Positions 7,457 to 14,757 of a DNA stretch of 64,000 bases are shown here, piece by piece. Below the pieces are notes generated by a model. That model made no database searches. It was not told the DNA's origin and was given only the letters and a program-made list of their open reading frames with translations. The translations under genes and the position numbers were made by a program. Positions within the stretch are counted from its first letter, which is position 1. Each line of letters opens with the position of its first letter. The stretch is from Niallia circulans NBRC 13626 (lineage in GTDB: Bacteria > Bacillota > Bacilli > Bacillales > Cytobacillaceae). Where the stretch lies: positions 308,835 through 372,834 of the forward strand of contig NZ_BCVE01000003.1 in the NCBI RefSeq assembly GCF_001591585.1, given 5' to 3'.

Positions 7457-9148
7457 TCATAGGTTGATTAAAATAGAAAAAGGGGGAGAGAACTCATCCG
7501 TAATAGATGAATCCTCTCCCCCTTTAAAGGTGAAGTGTTTTGCAACTTCTTTATTGAGCTGTATTTGTATCGTATCAATCTTTCGGTCCTCACTGATGGT
7601 GATTTGTCGGATGAGCAGATGCATCAGCCTTTTCCTTTGCTCTCTAGTCAATGACTCTTTATAGGCACTCTTGAAGTTCTGCATGACCTGTTTGACCATA
7701 GAAAAGTTTATGAGCTGCGTACCACCTTGCCCCATCTGCAATTCAATTGGTGATAGCCTCTCTTCAAGTCGTTCCTTTTCTTCATTCAAGGTGGATAATC
7801 GTTGAACAAGGTCCGCTTTTTGAATCAAATCATCTTCGTACAAACCAAGGACCTTCTCTTTCTTTTGTTGATTGGATTCTAGTGCCTTTTTCAAGGTCTC
7901 ATATTCGTGTTGAAGTGGAGAAGAATCTCGTTCTTTCTTGTTATTAATCCGTTCAACAATTTGCTCTATAAGCGCATCACTTGTGGCTATGTTTGATAGC
8001 TTTTCAAGTACATAAGGGTCTGCATAATCCGTTCTTACTCCATTCGAGCGACAAACCGCTGAACCTTTGTTCTTCCAAGCTCCACATACATAATACTCCA
8101 GAACCTTTTTTGTTCCGTCTTTGAGTGTGTTCGTTGTCCTTCCAATCACCATTCCTGCCCCACACGCAGGACACTTCATAATACCTGTGAGCGGGAACTC
8201 GCCGTCATGTATTCGATTAGGCTTGCCGCTTCTGCTCGCCATGATATTTTTTGCTTTTTCCCATGTTTCTTCTGAAATGATGGCTTCGTGCTGCCCCTTT
8301 TCAATTACAGGGTTAGGATTAATATTGTTTCTTCTCTTCTCGTTCCAATCTCTCCGGACATTGTAGCGAATAAATCCTGCATACAGGGGATTGCTTAGAA
8401 TCGTTTTTACCCCGTTGATGGAGAAGTCTTTGTTCTTTTTTGTCCGGTGTCCTTCATTGTTAAGTTTGTTTGCGATGGATTTGTAACCATTCCCCTCAAC
8501 GTAAAGGTCAAATACCTTTCGAACCGTTTGAGCTTCTGTTGGGTTAATCACAAGGGTAGATAGCTTTCTTTTACGATTCTCCCCTGGAACGCTTACGACA
8601 TCGTAACCAAGCACCTGACCGCCATTCCAAGAACCTTCCTTTGCTCGTGCCAACATCCCCATTTTTACGTTTTGAGCGATATTGTCTCGTTCAAATTCAG
8701 CAATGACTGCTAACATACGAAACTGCATTTTTCCAGCAGGAGTTGCTGTTTCATAGTTTTCAGTATATGAGCGAAAAACAATATTTTTCCCTTCAAGTTC
8801 TTCAACAATATTAAGCAAATCTTTCGTCTTTCGAGAAAAACGATTCACCTTCCAAACAAGCACTAATTCAAAGTCTTTGCTATTAGCATCATGCAGTAGT
8901 TGCTGTAAAGCAGGTCTACCTTTAATATTTTTTCCACTTTTACCTCTGTCCACGTATTCCTTATGAACAACGTAACCTTCTCGCTCGCACATTTCTCTCA
9001 GAACTCGTACCTGTTCGTCAATACTGTATCCTTCTTCTGCCTGTTCCAACGTGGAGACTCGGGCATAGATAGCTGCTCTTTTCTGTGTTCCAGTTCGGCT
9101 AAATTGGTCAAGCTGGTCGTGTAGCTGTCTCGCTGAGTTCGGCATCAT
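7457..9148 (-). CDS. ccr: Large serine recombinase, Ccr-like (cassette chromosome recombinase)
   Basis: About 563 residues, the size of CcrB/CcrC. N-terminal resolvase domain with RAAIYARVSTLEQ (catalytic Ser32), GYSIDEQ, DRGKSGKNIKGRPALQQLL and VWKVNRFSRKTKDL; a recombinase domain (GVKTILSNPLYAGFIRYN); a zinc ribbon with CPACGAGM and CGAWKNKGSAVC at about 325-365; then a coiled-coil region. It should cut and rejoin attP/attB to insert the element at rlmH. ATG 9148 (or the adjacent ATG 9145) follows AAAGGGGGTG; GTG/ATG codons further upstream lack a site. The start overlaps the preceding recombinase-like gene by 41 bases, as in ccrA-ccrB pairs. Assignment to a ccr type needs alignment. Confidence 0.9.
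   Translation of the reverse strand: MMPNSARQLHDQLDQFSRTGTQKRAAIYARVSTLEQAEEGYSIDEQVRVLREMCEREGYVVHKEYVDRGKSGKNIKGRPALQQLLHDANSKDFELVLVWKVNRFSRKTKDLLNIVEELEGKNIVFRSYTENYETATPAGKMQFRMLAVIAEFERDNIAQNVKMGMLARAKEGSWNGGQVLGYDVVSVPGENRKRKLSTLVINPTEAQTVRKVFDLYVEGNGYKSIANKLNNEGHRTKKNKDFSINGVKTILSNPLYAGFIRYNVRRDWNEKRRNNINPNPVIEKGQHEAIISEETWEKAKNIMASRSGKPNRIHDGEFPLTGIMKCPACGAGMVIGRTTNTLKDGTKKVLEYYVCGAWKNKGSAVCRSNGVRTDYADPYVLEKLSNIATSDALIEQIVERINNKKERDSSPLQHEYETLKKALESNQQKKEKVLGLYEDDLIQKADLVQRLSTLNEEKERLEERLSPIELQMGQGGTQLINFSMVKQVMQNFKSAYKESLTREQRKRLMHLLIRQITISEDRKIDTIQIQLNKEVAKHFTFKGGEDSSITDEFSPPFSILINL
7470..7522 (-). terminator. Intrinsic terminator-like hairpin inside the 3' end of the recombinase gene
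   Basis: On the minus strand GGGGGAGAG (7522-7514) pairs with CTCTCCCCC (7490-7482), and the stem extends inward through GATGA/TCATC with two mismatches to a 7-base loop. TTTTTCTATTTT follows. The last codons of the recombinase run through the stem. Confidence 0.75.
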
Positions 9149-9659
9149 GTTCACCCCCTTTCTTATTTTCATCTTCAATTAACCACCAAGCTACCTGCGA
9201 CAAAGGAATTCCTTGCATGGCTGCTAATCTTAAGTGTCTCGTATTGAGTAATTTGCACATGTATTCAAACACCCTCAATCCTTCTTGTGTGGAAGTGTCG
9301 AAAGGTTCCGTTACTGAACAAATCTCCACACCATATCTTGCAAGCTCTCTTTCTATTTGTTGAAGCTCTTCCCCATCAGGAGAAAGTGTAAATACATCCC
9401 AAACAACAACTACCCCGAACAAGCCTTTAGCAGCATCCTCCAATATTCGCTTCAAAACATTTCTTCTTTTCCCGTGAGATTCCGAGCTTGGTTCCCAGTA
9501 GACTCTACTGACTTGATATCCAGCCCGCTCACACTTGTCTTTTAAGACCTGGACGTCTCGATGAATTCTGTACCCCTCGGGTTGGGTCCACGATGTATTT
9601 CTTGTGTAAATTACTATCTTGTCTTGGTTCTGCTGTGCAGTTTCATCTCTACTTATCAT
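9108..9659 (-). CDS. Catalytically degenerate resolvase-domain protein upstream of ccr
   Basis: 183 residues aligning over the resolvase domain of the downstream recombinase (IYTRNTSWTQPEGY against IYARVSTLEQAEEGY). The catalytic serine position is Thr22, and both arginines of the R-x-x-R motif are lost (VWDVFTLSPDG: T91 and P94). No recombinase or zinc-ribbon domain follows. It cannot be an active recombinase by the known chemistry, but the frame is intact, has AAAGGAGG eight bases before ATG 9659 and overlaps both neighbours. It holds the place that ccrA has in ccrAB elements and could act as an accessory or directionality subunit; that role is inference. Confidence 0.75.
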   Translation of the reverse strand: MISRDETAQQNQDKIVIYTRNTSWTQPEGYRIHRDVQVLKDKCERAGYQVSRVYWEPSSESHGKRRNVLKRILEDAAKGLFGVVVVWDVFTLSPDGEELQQIERELARYGVEICSVTEPFDTSTQEGLRVFEYMCKLLNTRHLRLAAMQGIPLSQVAWWLIEDENKKGGEHDAELSETATRPA

Positions 9660-9765
9660 TGGAATCTCCTCCTTTGGGGTGTTTTGTAAGGTATTCTGTG
9701 ACCATTTCTGCTAACATGTCTAAAAGATTTTGATATTCGTAGATAGAACCTTCTTTTTCGTTCAT
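9649..9765 (-). CDS. Small 38-residue ORF between helicase and recombinase genes
   Basis: ATG 9765 is preceded by GAGGAGAG at six bases and the stop overlaps the next gene start by 11 bases. The peptide (MNEKEGSIYEYQNLLDMLAE...) is polar and probably helical. SCC elements often carry a small ORF between cch and ccr, some products of which bind single-stranded DNA; whether this one is related cannot be judged at this length. Longer in-frame starts up to 9861 lack a ribosome-binding site. Confidence 0.5.
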   Translation of the reverse strand: MNEKEGSIYEYQNLLDMLAEMVTEYLTKHPKGGDSNDK

Positions 9766-9819
9766 GGCAAGCTCTCCTCGTCGTAGTAATAATATATATT
9801 TCATTTTGCATATGATTTT

Positions 9820-9925
9820 AGGAAAGGGGGAGGGGTGGGGAGTAAAATGGAAACTTTTCATATTTATTGCTTCCTTTATCCTTCCCTTACCAGAATTTTT
9901 GTTTTTGTACTCCCCCTATCCCCCC
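9820..9925. promoter_or_regulatory. G/C-tract spacer with imperfect inverted repeat between cch and the recombinase genes
   Basis: In an AT-rich background this spacer has GGGGGAGGGGTGGGG (about 9827-9841) on the plus strand and the run GGGGGGATAGGGGG on the minus strand near 9912-9927. GGGGAGTA and TACTCCCC (about 9837-9844 and 9909-9916) are perfect inverted copies. It should contain the promoter of the recombinase genes; a recombinase or helicase binding role is possible. Confidence 0.45.
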
Positions 9926-11619
9926 TAAAACTGAATGATTTCTCCGTTTAAGGCTAGGGTTGGAAGGTTTTCTAACCTCACAAATTCCATTCCTTCGAAA
10001 TAAACTGTTCCCTTGACTTTCTTCGTCACAATTGGAATCCCCTCATTTGCAAGAACAATTTTGAAGTATCTCCAAAACTTTTGTCGGGATTTAGTTCCTT
10101 TGTCGTCAATCCCTTGCTCATTCAACCACCGTAAATAAATATCATGAAAATCAGATTGCCTTATACGAGCACCTTCTTTGAGAACTATATGTTCAACGAA
10201 AAACTCCCTTACAGGATTCTGTTCTACATAATAAGTCCGCTGGCATTCTTCAATTGCCTTACAGTGAGTAAATTGGTAGTTATTTTCTCTCAACCGTTTT
10301 AGCCCTATAATTGCCCAGTTCAATATCCCAGGTAATTCTACTAGTAATTTGTCAGTAAGTTCTTTGTCCTGTTCATCCGATTCAAATTTCTGGGGGAATG
10401 GGACAATTACCAACTTCCTAAAAAAGCCATGAGTCACATCCATTGAATCAGGTAGGGCATTAACAACAAAGACGAGTTTGCAATGTGGTTTATAGCTTAT
10501 AGAGGGATGATATTTGATATTTATGGTAATGGTGTCACCACTCACAATGGCTTTAAAGTTCTCTGTCTTTAACGCATTACCACCCATTTCATTTTCAGCA
10601 GCAATATTTACTGATTTATTGACTAAACCTTCAAGACCGAACTGCTTGCCGAATTCAGCCAACGGTATGCTACTTACATTTTCTCCTCCCACCAACCGAG
10701 TAATTATGGAAACAAGGACACTCTTACCATTTCCACCGCTACCGTAAAAGAAGAATGCCTTTTCCGCTTTTGTTTCAGCTGATAAAAGGTAGCCTAAAAT
10801 TTCCTGATGAACCCGAATGAGTTCTTCGTCATCTTTTGTAATCCCCTTTAGAAACTGCTCAAAGGTTGGAGCAACAGCTTTTGGTTCATATTCAATTGGC
10901 AATTGCACCGTTGATAAATAACTCGGGTGGTGGGGAAGTAGTTCAAATCTATCCAAACTCAACATCCCATTTTTCAGATTAATGAAGTTTCGCATGGTAT
11001 TCATCTCATCCACTGTGTCTGCTTCTCGCAACAAAACTTTAACTACCTCTGCCTCCGCTTTACTATTCCAACTGTTCCAACGCCCTTCATGCATCAAGGT
11101 TCGAATTACTTTACCAAGTTCAACTTCTGATGGCTCTACGAAAACACCTTTCCTATGGTAAAGAAATAGACGTCCATCATTCGTTGATTGAACATGGCAT
11201 CTCCGAACGAATTGCTTAGCAAAAACATTCGCATTAAAGGAATAGCTATTCTTCTTTTCATCGTAAATAAAGCCATGTTCTTCCGCTTTACTAATGTTTA
11301 TCACCTGTTGCAGTTCCTCCAACAGTTCATCAGGAATCATTGCTTCCGTAATTTGTTCTGCTGATTCAAATATCTTTGCAGATTCATAGTTCGGCATACG
11401 AATAAAATCAAAGAGCAATGCCTTAAAATATTGAAGGCTTTCTGAACGGTCAATCATATACAAAGCCGTTACTAACATCGATAGCTGTTCCTTCATGTGA
11501 ATACCTTCAAGTAGTTTTCTAATTCTTTCACTTCTTTCAAGCAATCTCACTTTATAAACCTTGTAAGGGGAAATGTAGTGGGATACTTCTTTCGTTAAAA
11601 CTTCCTTTATCTGCTTCAT
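9925..11619 (-). CDS. cch: Cch-like self-loading SF3 helicase (D5/P4-primase C-terminal family)
   Basis: 564 residues with the phage/plasmid primase P4-family C-terminal helicase: D5_N-like region about 200-285, Walker A GSGGNGKS at 293-300, Walker B-like VNIAAENE at 337-344, sensor KLVFVVNALP at 381-390 and a following FFRK arginine finger near 401, then a winged-helix C-terminus. In SCC elements Cch proteins are MCM-like self-loading helicases thought to replicate the excised circle. It sits upstream of the recombinase genes exactly as in SCC. The start ATG 11619 has AAAGGAG at nine bases. No zinc or polymerase-type primase domain is seen in the N-terminus. Confidence 0.88.
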   Translation of the reverse strand: MKQIKEVLTKEVSHYISPYKVYKVRLLERSERIRKLLEGIHMKEQLSMLVTALYMIDRSESLQYFKALLFDFIRMPNYESAKIFESAEQITEAMIPDELLEELQQVINISKAEEHGFIYDEKKNSYSFNANVFAKQFVRRCHVQSTNDGRLFLYHRKGVFVEPSEVELGKVIRTLMHEGRWNSWNSKAEAEVVKVLLREADTVDEMNTMRNFINLKNGMLSLDRFELLPHHPSYLSTVQLPIEYEPKAVAPTFEQFLKGITKDDEELIRVHQEILGYLLSAETKAEKAFFFYGSGGNGKSVLVSIITRLVGGENVSSIPLAEFGKQFGLEGLVNKSVNIAAENEMGGNALKTENFKAIVSGDTITINIKYHPSISYKPHCKLVFVVNALPDSMDVTHGFFRKLVIVPFPQKFESDEQDKELTDKLLVELPGILNWAIIGLKRLRENNYQFTHCKAIEECQRTYYVEQNPVREFFVEHIVLKEGARIRQSDFHDIYLRWLNEQGIDDKGTKSRQKFWRYFKIVLANEGIPIVTKKVKGTVYFEGMEFVRLENLPTLALNGEIIQF

Positions 11620-11638
11620 AGGTACTTGCTCCTTTGCA

Positions 11639-11661
11639 ACAGAAGGGGGTATCCCTTCTGT
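11639..11661 (-). other. Short hairpin in the cch leader
   Basis: ACAGAAGGG (11639-11647) and CCCTTCTGT (11653-11661) are perfect 9-bp arms with a 5-base loop, lying between the upstream gene's stop and the cch ribosome-binding site. There is no T-tract, so an mRNA processing or translation-control hairpin is more likely than a terminator. Confidence 0.5.
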
Positions 11662-11663
11662 TA

Positions 11664-12257
11664 TTATGTATTAGGGTTTTCAATGGTCAAAATCTCTATC
11701 TTTTCAAAAATATTACCGGCTTCCGAAGTCACATGATGAATTCTTGCTTGTCCAGTTAAACCTATCAAATGCCCCATCGTTATTCTTTGACCTTTGAATA
11801 CCTGTTTGAAGGCTCCAAGAAACATCATAAGAGCGGATTGTTGATTGGATGAGATATTATAAGCTAGTGACAACTTCGTAACTTGTTCGGTAACTTCACT
11901 ATAAAGGGAAAACGTAATCACATACTGGTCTTTCAAACCAAATTGAGTCACTACATTATCACGAACGTTAATTTCATCGATTCGGTACTCAAATAAGCCC
12001 TCATTGACTTTTGCCATCCGCTGCATTGAAACAGAGTCATCAACAAATGAGATGATTCTTTCCATTGCATCATTTCTTTGGGAAGCGTTTGAAAATGATT
12101 CAGAGAGTCTTTCATTCATATTCTCGGTATTAATAGTGTTTTGTTGGTTCATAGAAAGTTCTTCCTTTCCATTTTTGTTTGCTTCTTGTTCTAGTTCTTT
12201 GTTGTTATCTTCACTTGGTTTATTTATTACTGGGCGTCTTACTTTTTTGAGAGCCAT
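11664..12257 (-). CDS. Hypothetical protein upstream of cch, possible ssDNA-binding accessory
   Basis: 197 residues. The first ~70 are charged and low-complexity (many N, E, K, Q), the rest is a compact beta-rich domain (FEYRIDEINVRDNV, YVITFSLYSEVTEQVTKLSLAYNISSNQQ, QRITMGHLIGLTGQARIHHV). It lies 44 bases upstream of the Cch-like helicase in the same transcript. Some SCC elements encode small single-stranded-DNA-binding partners beside cch, and this gene occupies that place, but I see no decisive motif. GGGAGG precedes ATG 12257. Confidence 0.6.
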   Translation of the reverse strand: MALKKVRRPVINKPSEDNNKELEQEANKNGKEELSMNQQNTINTENMNERLSESFSNASQRNDAMERIISFVDDSVSMQRMAKVNEGLFEYRIDEINVRDNVVTQFGLKDQYVITFSLYSEVTEQVTKLSLAYNISSNQQSALMMFLGAFKQVFKGQRITMGHLIGLTGQARIHHVTSEAGNIFEKIEILTIENPNT

Positions 12258-12279
12258 TATGCAACCTCCCTATTTTCAC

Positions 12280-12762
12280 TTAGATACAATTAATAATTTC
12301 AATAGACTCGTTATCTCTTAAGCCAAAGCAATTTGAGTTGAATTCTGGGAAAAAATTGACCATATCATTGCTGACACTTCTAACTGAATCCTCTGGGTCA
12401 TCACCAAAGTATCCATCCTGTATTAATAGGTCTTGTATTGGTACCTTGTTCAAAAACTCAGCAAATTCAAGTAACAAACCTACATATTGCCCTCGGTTCA
12501 TGACCATTTGATATCCTTTCGGATACCAGTCAATTTCAATCATGTCATCATGAATATAGATGCGGTTGGGGCGCACACTCAATTCAGACAAGTCTTTTAT
12601 GAGTTTTTGCAGTTGCCGTTCTAACCCGTTTTCGCAAGTCCCTTCAGGAATTTTCACACACGCTGGTAAACGGTAAATGGCATTGATTCCATCATAGTGG
12701 TCACTGCGGACATCAGTTAAGGCAGCAACAGCAATTTGAAAGTTATTTTTGTAACGAAGCAT
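12280..12762 (-). CDS. Hypothetical protein, first gene of the helicase-recombinase operon
   Basis: 160 residues, no family recognised. It is acidic, with GRQYVGLLLEFAEFLNK-like amphipathic helix in the middle and a hydrophobic C-terminus ending ESIEIINCI. GGAGGAATG provides the ribosome-binding site of ATG 12762. It opens a tight minus-strand run (gaps of 22 and 44 bases) with the SSB-like candidate and the helicase, and its promoter faces the ArgR-like gene across a spacer filled with ARG-box-like half sites, so it is probably under that regulator. Confidence 0.6.
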   Translation of the reverse strand: MLRYKNNFQIAVAALTDVRSDHYDGINAIYRLPACVKIPEGTCENGLERQLQKLIKDLSELSVRPNRIYIHDDMIEIDWYPKGYQMVMNRGQYVGLLLEFAEFLNKVPIQDLLIQDGYFGDDPEDSVRSVSNDMVNFFPEFNSNCFGLRDNESIEIINCI

Positions 12763-12794
12763 TTTTCATTCCTCCAATCAATTTCGCTTGCAAA

Positions 12795-12974
12795 ATGAAT
12801 ATAACCCATTTTATTCATACTTGTGAAGGTAAAAATGCTGATTTAAACGGAGTTGATTAAACCTTGTTATTCATATAGAATATAATTATTCATATTTTTA
12901 TTCATTATTGTTGTGGAACAAGTTATATTTCAGACAAATACCATTAGTCATCTATCGTATGGAGCTTTATTCAT
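12795..12974. promoter_or_regulatory. Cluster of ARG-box-like half sites in the divergent promoter region
   Basis: ATGAAT at 12795-12800 and ATTCAT at 12813, 12869, 12888, 12900 and 12969 give six copies within 180 bases, where base composition would predict well under one. The stretch 12887-12905 read on the minus strand is ATGAATAAAAATATGAATA, close to the Bacillus ARG-box consensus. It separates the ArgR-like gene from the helicase operon, an ideal position for autoregulation and control of element replication. Confidence 0.65.
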
Positions 12975-13061
12975 TCAAAAGCAATAGGAGACTAATAAAA
13001 AATGCACAATTACCGTAAATGTGACAAATTTGTGAACAAACGACTTTTAGGGGGAAATATC

Positions 13062-13544
13062 ATGGAAACTAATATTCATTCAAATAACAATGAACGCTTA
13101 TCGGAAAAGAAAAAACGTCATCAAGCTATTCACCTTTTGTTAGGGGAAATGGATTTACGAACTCACGAGGACATTGTTCTTGAATTGCAGAAACAAGGGA
13201 TTAAAACAAGCCAATCTACCGTACATCGTGATTTAGAGCATCTTGGTATCAAGAAAAACAATGATGGGTACTTTAAACTATCACATGATGTGCAAAAAAA
13301 ATTTCATCTTGATATCCTTTATGACCTACTAATAAGCAGTAATTCAAGTACATCTAGAAATGTCCAGACCTATTTCATCAAAACTGAAAAAGGAAAAGCA
13401 CAGCAAATTGCCTTTCATCTTGAACAGGCATTTAATGACATCGTCTTAAAAACAATCATTGATTTAGACAGTGTTTTGGTTTTTGCAGATGGGGATGAAG
13501 CGTCGGATGAATTTCTGAAGGTTTTTGAAGGAGAGGATGAATGA
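13062..13544 (+). CDS. ArgR-family transcriptional regulator carried by the element
   Basis: 160 residues. N-terminal winged helix (about 18-72): KKRHQAIHLLLGEM, THEDIVLELQKQGIKTSQSTVHRDLEHLGIKK, GYFKL, matching ArgR with the TQATvSRD-like recognition helix as SQSTVHRDL. C-terminal oligomerisation/ligand domain (about 100-157): TEKGKAQQIAFHLEQAF, then DLDSVLVFADGDEASDEFLKVF. The usual GNA arginine-site motif is GKA and GDDT is changed, so arginine sensing may be altered. ATG 13062 follows TAGGGGG at seven bases; an in-frame ATG 60 bases upstream has no site. Only plus-strand gene in the central module. Confidence 0.8.
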   Translation: METNIHSNNNERLSEKKKRHQAIHLLLGEMDLRTHEDIVLELQKQGIKTSQSTVHRDLEHLGIKKNNDGYFKLSHDVQKKFHLDILYDLLISSNSSTSRNVQTYFIKTEKGKAQQIAFHLEQAFNDIVLKTIIDLDSVLVFADGDEASDEFLKVFEGEDE

Positions 13545-13576
13545 GGGTGGCTATTACCGCCATTCCTTATTCATCC
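13535..13576. terminator. Hairpin between convergent argR-like and DUF960 genes
   Basis: GGATGAATGAGGGTGGC (13535-13551) and its near-complement (13559-13576) form a 17-bp stem with one unpaired base and a 7-base loop, overlapping the regulator's stop. It lacks a clear T-tract. The arms also contain ATGAAT/ATTCAT, so it may double as an ArgR-like site. Confidence 0.5.
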
Positions 13577-13582
13577 TTCCAA

Positions 13583-13891
13583 TCAATAATCCTTGGGGAA
13601 CAACATTGTTTGGTATCTTTCGTCATCTATAATCCAAACAGTAGTATTTTTAGCTCCTTTGACTTTGTTATTGATGATAACCTTTGTTTGTAGTGAAGGT
13701 ACTTCTTGCCTATTCGTTATTGTTAAAGTTTCCACACATACACTAATTTCAAAAACTTGCAGATAATCCATTTGCTCCTTTCGTTGTTCATTGATTTCAT
13801 CGTAAAATTTCCACAAGACCACTTGTAATTCAATATCTAATTCTTCACTGATTGCCTTTGTCATATAGCGTGATTTGTTAGTCAAATTCAT
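13583..13891 (-). CDS. DUF960-family protein (SCC-associated)
   Basis: 102 residues matching DUF960 as found in staphylococcal SCC elements: RYMTKAISEELDIELQVVLW near the N-terminus, MDYLQVFEISV in the middle and the C-terminal WIIDDERYQTMLFPKDY. The biochemical role is unknown. ATG 13891 follows GGGAG at six bases and overlaps the upstream gene by 14 bases. DUF960 next to an acidic ~110-residue protein and DUF1643 is the standard SCC gene set downstream of ccr, which supports the classification of the element. Confidence 0.8.
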   Translation of the reverse strand: MNLTNKSRYMTKAISEELDIELQVVLWKFYDEINEQRKEQMDYLQVFEISVCVETLTITNRQEVPSLQTKVIINNKVKGAKNTTVWIIDDERYQTMLFPKDY

Positions 13892-14198
13892 TCTTCTCTC
13901 CCTGTCCAATCAATACATTTTCATATACTTTTTCTTCATCTTTCAAACAAACTAAAAAGAGTGGATTATTGGTCTTTGCTTCTAAGGCAATTCCAATAAT
14001 CCACTCTGATTCTCCATTGTATAAATATGTGTGAAATGAAACCGGATTCGGTAATATTTGCAATACATCCTCTGAAATGAGTTCCTCGTCTAGTTCCTCA
14101 TGATATAGAAGTACCGTTTCCTCACCTATCTCATTTAATTCAACTGCTACATCGAATTTCTCTTCCATAAAATTTATCAATTGCTCGATACCAAACAT
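13878..14198 (-). CDS. Highly acidic 106-residue protein in the SAUGI (DUF950) position
   Basis: I count 25 Asp/Glu against 5 Lys/Arg in 106 residues, a strongly acidic protein of DNA-mimic type. In staphylococcal SCC elements the gene beside DUF960 encodes SAUGI, an acidic uracil-DNA-glycosylase inhibitor of about 112 residues; size, charge and position agree, while residue-level similarity visible by eye is weak (EELISEDVLQILPNPVSFHT region). AAAGGAG precedes ATG 14198 and the stop overlaps the DUF960 start. It may instead inhibit another DNA-binding host or phage protein. Confidence 0.6.
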   Translation of the reverse strand: MFGIEQLINFMEEKFDVAVELNEIGEETVLLYHEELDEELISEDVLQILPNPVSFHTYLYNGESEWIIGIALEAKTNNPLFLVCLKDEEKVYENVLIGQGEKNEFD

Positions 14199-14225
14199 AG
14201 CTTGCTCCTTTCATATATAATATTA

Positions 14226-14741
14226 TTAGCTCACCTTATAGCTATCGTCATACGATACTAATTTCCACTTATGTTTCAGTGCTGGATAGAGAGGATGGAA
14301 ACCTTTCCGACCAAAATTAGCTTCTATTTGAAGAATGTTTGCCTTCCTGTCTAGCAAAATGGCTAAAATCATATTTAACCGTTCAATAGCTTTCTTATTT
14401 GTTTCTACTCCTTTTCCAACCGCAATAATAACATCATCTACTCTTGCGATTGCTTCCTGAATACATTTCAAATTATCAATATCAGACTCTTTCGTTTCTT
14501 CTCCTTCAATAGATGGAAATAAATTCACAATCTCTACAACACCGTATTCCAATTTAGAAAGGTTATTAATGACGTACATCGTTGTTTGGTCTTGCAAAAT
14601 TTCATCTGCTTGACCTGCGTTTTTCATGATGACAAGTGCTTTTTTCTTGTTCTTGTCCCACTCTTTCCTAATAAGATACTTGTTTTTCATTTCGTCATCG
14701 TAGGTGACTTCAGTTTTTATCGTGCTTTTTGTTGTTCTCAC
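14226..14741 (-). CDS. DUF1643 family protein (SCC-associated)
   Basis: 171 residues with the DUF1643 pattern: KKKALVIMKNAGQADEILQDQTT, YVINNLSKLEYGVVEIVNLFPSI, VIIAVGKGVETNKKAIERL, ANFGRKGFHPLYPALKHKW. DUF1643 proteins are a regular component of SCC elements and other mobile islands; function is not established. The start is GTG 14741, nine bases after AAAGGAGT. It lies between RadC and the acidic protein in a single minus-strand run. Confidence 0.8.
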   Translation of the reverse strand: MRTTKSTIKTEVTYDDEMKNKYLIRKEWDKNKKKALVIMKNAGQADEILQDQTTMYVINNLSKLEYGVVEIVNLFPSIEGEETKESDIDNLKCIQEAIARVDDVIIAVGKGVETNKKAIERLNMILAILLDRKANILQIEANFGRKGFHPLYPALKHKWKLVSYDDSYKVS

Positions 14742-14757
14742 TGCTTTTTTACTCCTT

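Noticed and set aside
7464..8366. Plus-strand ORFs opposite the recombinase
   Set aside because: They are shadows of the recombinase coding frame, with no ribosome-binding sites or family features.
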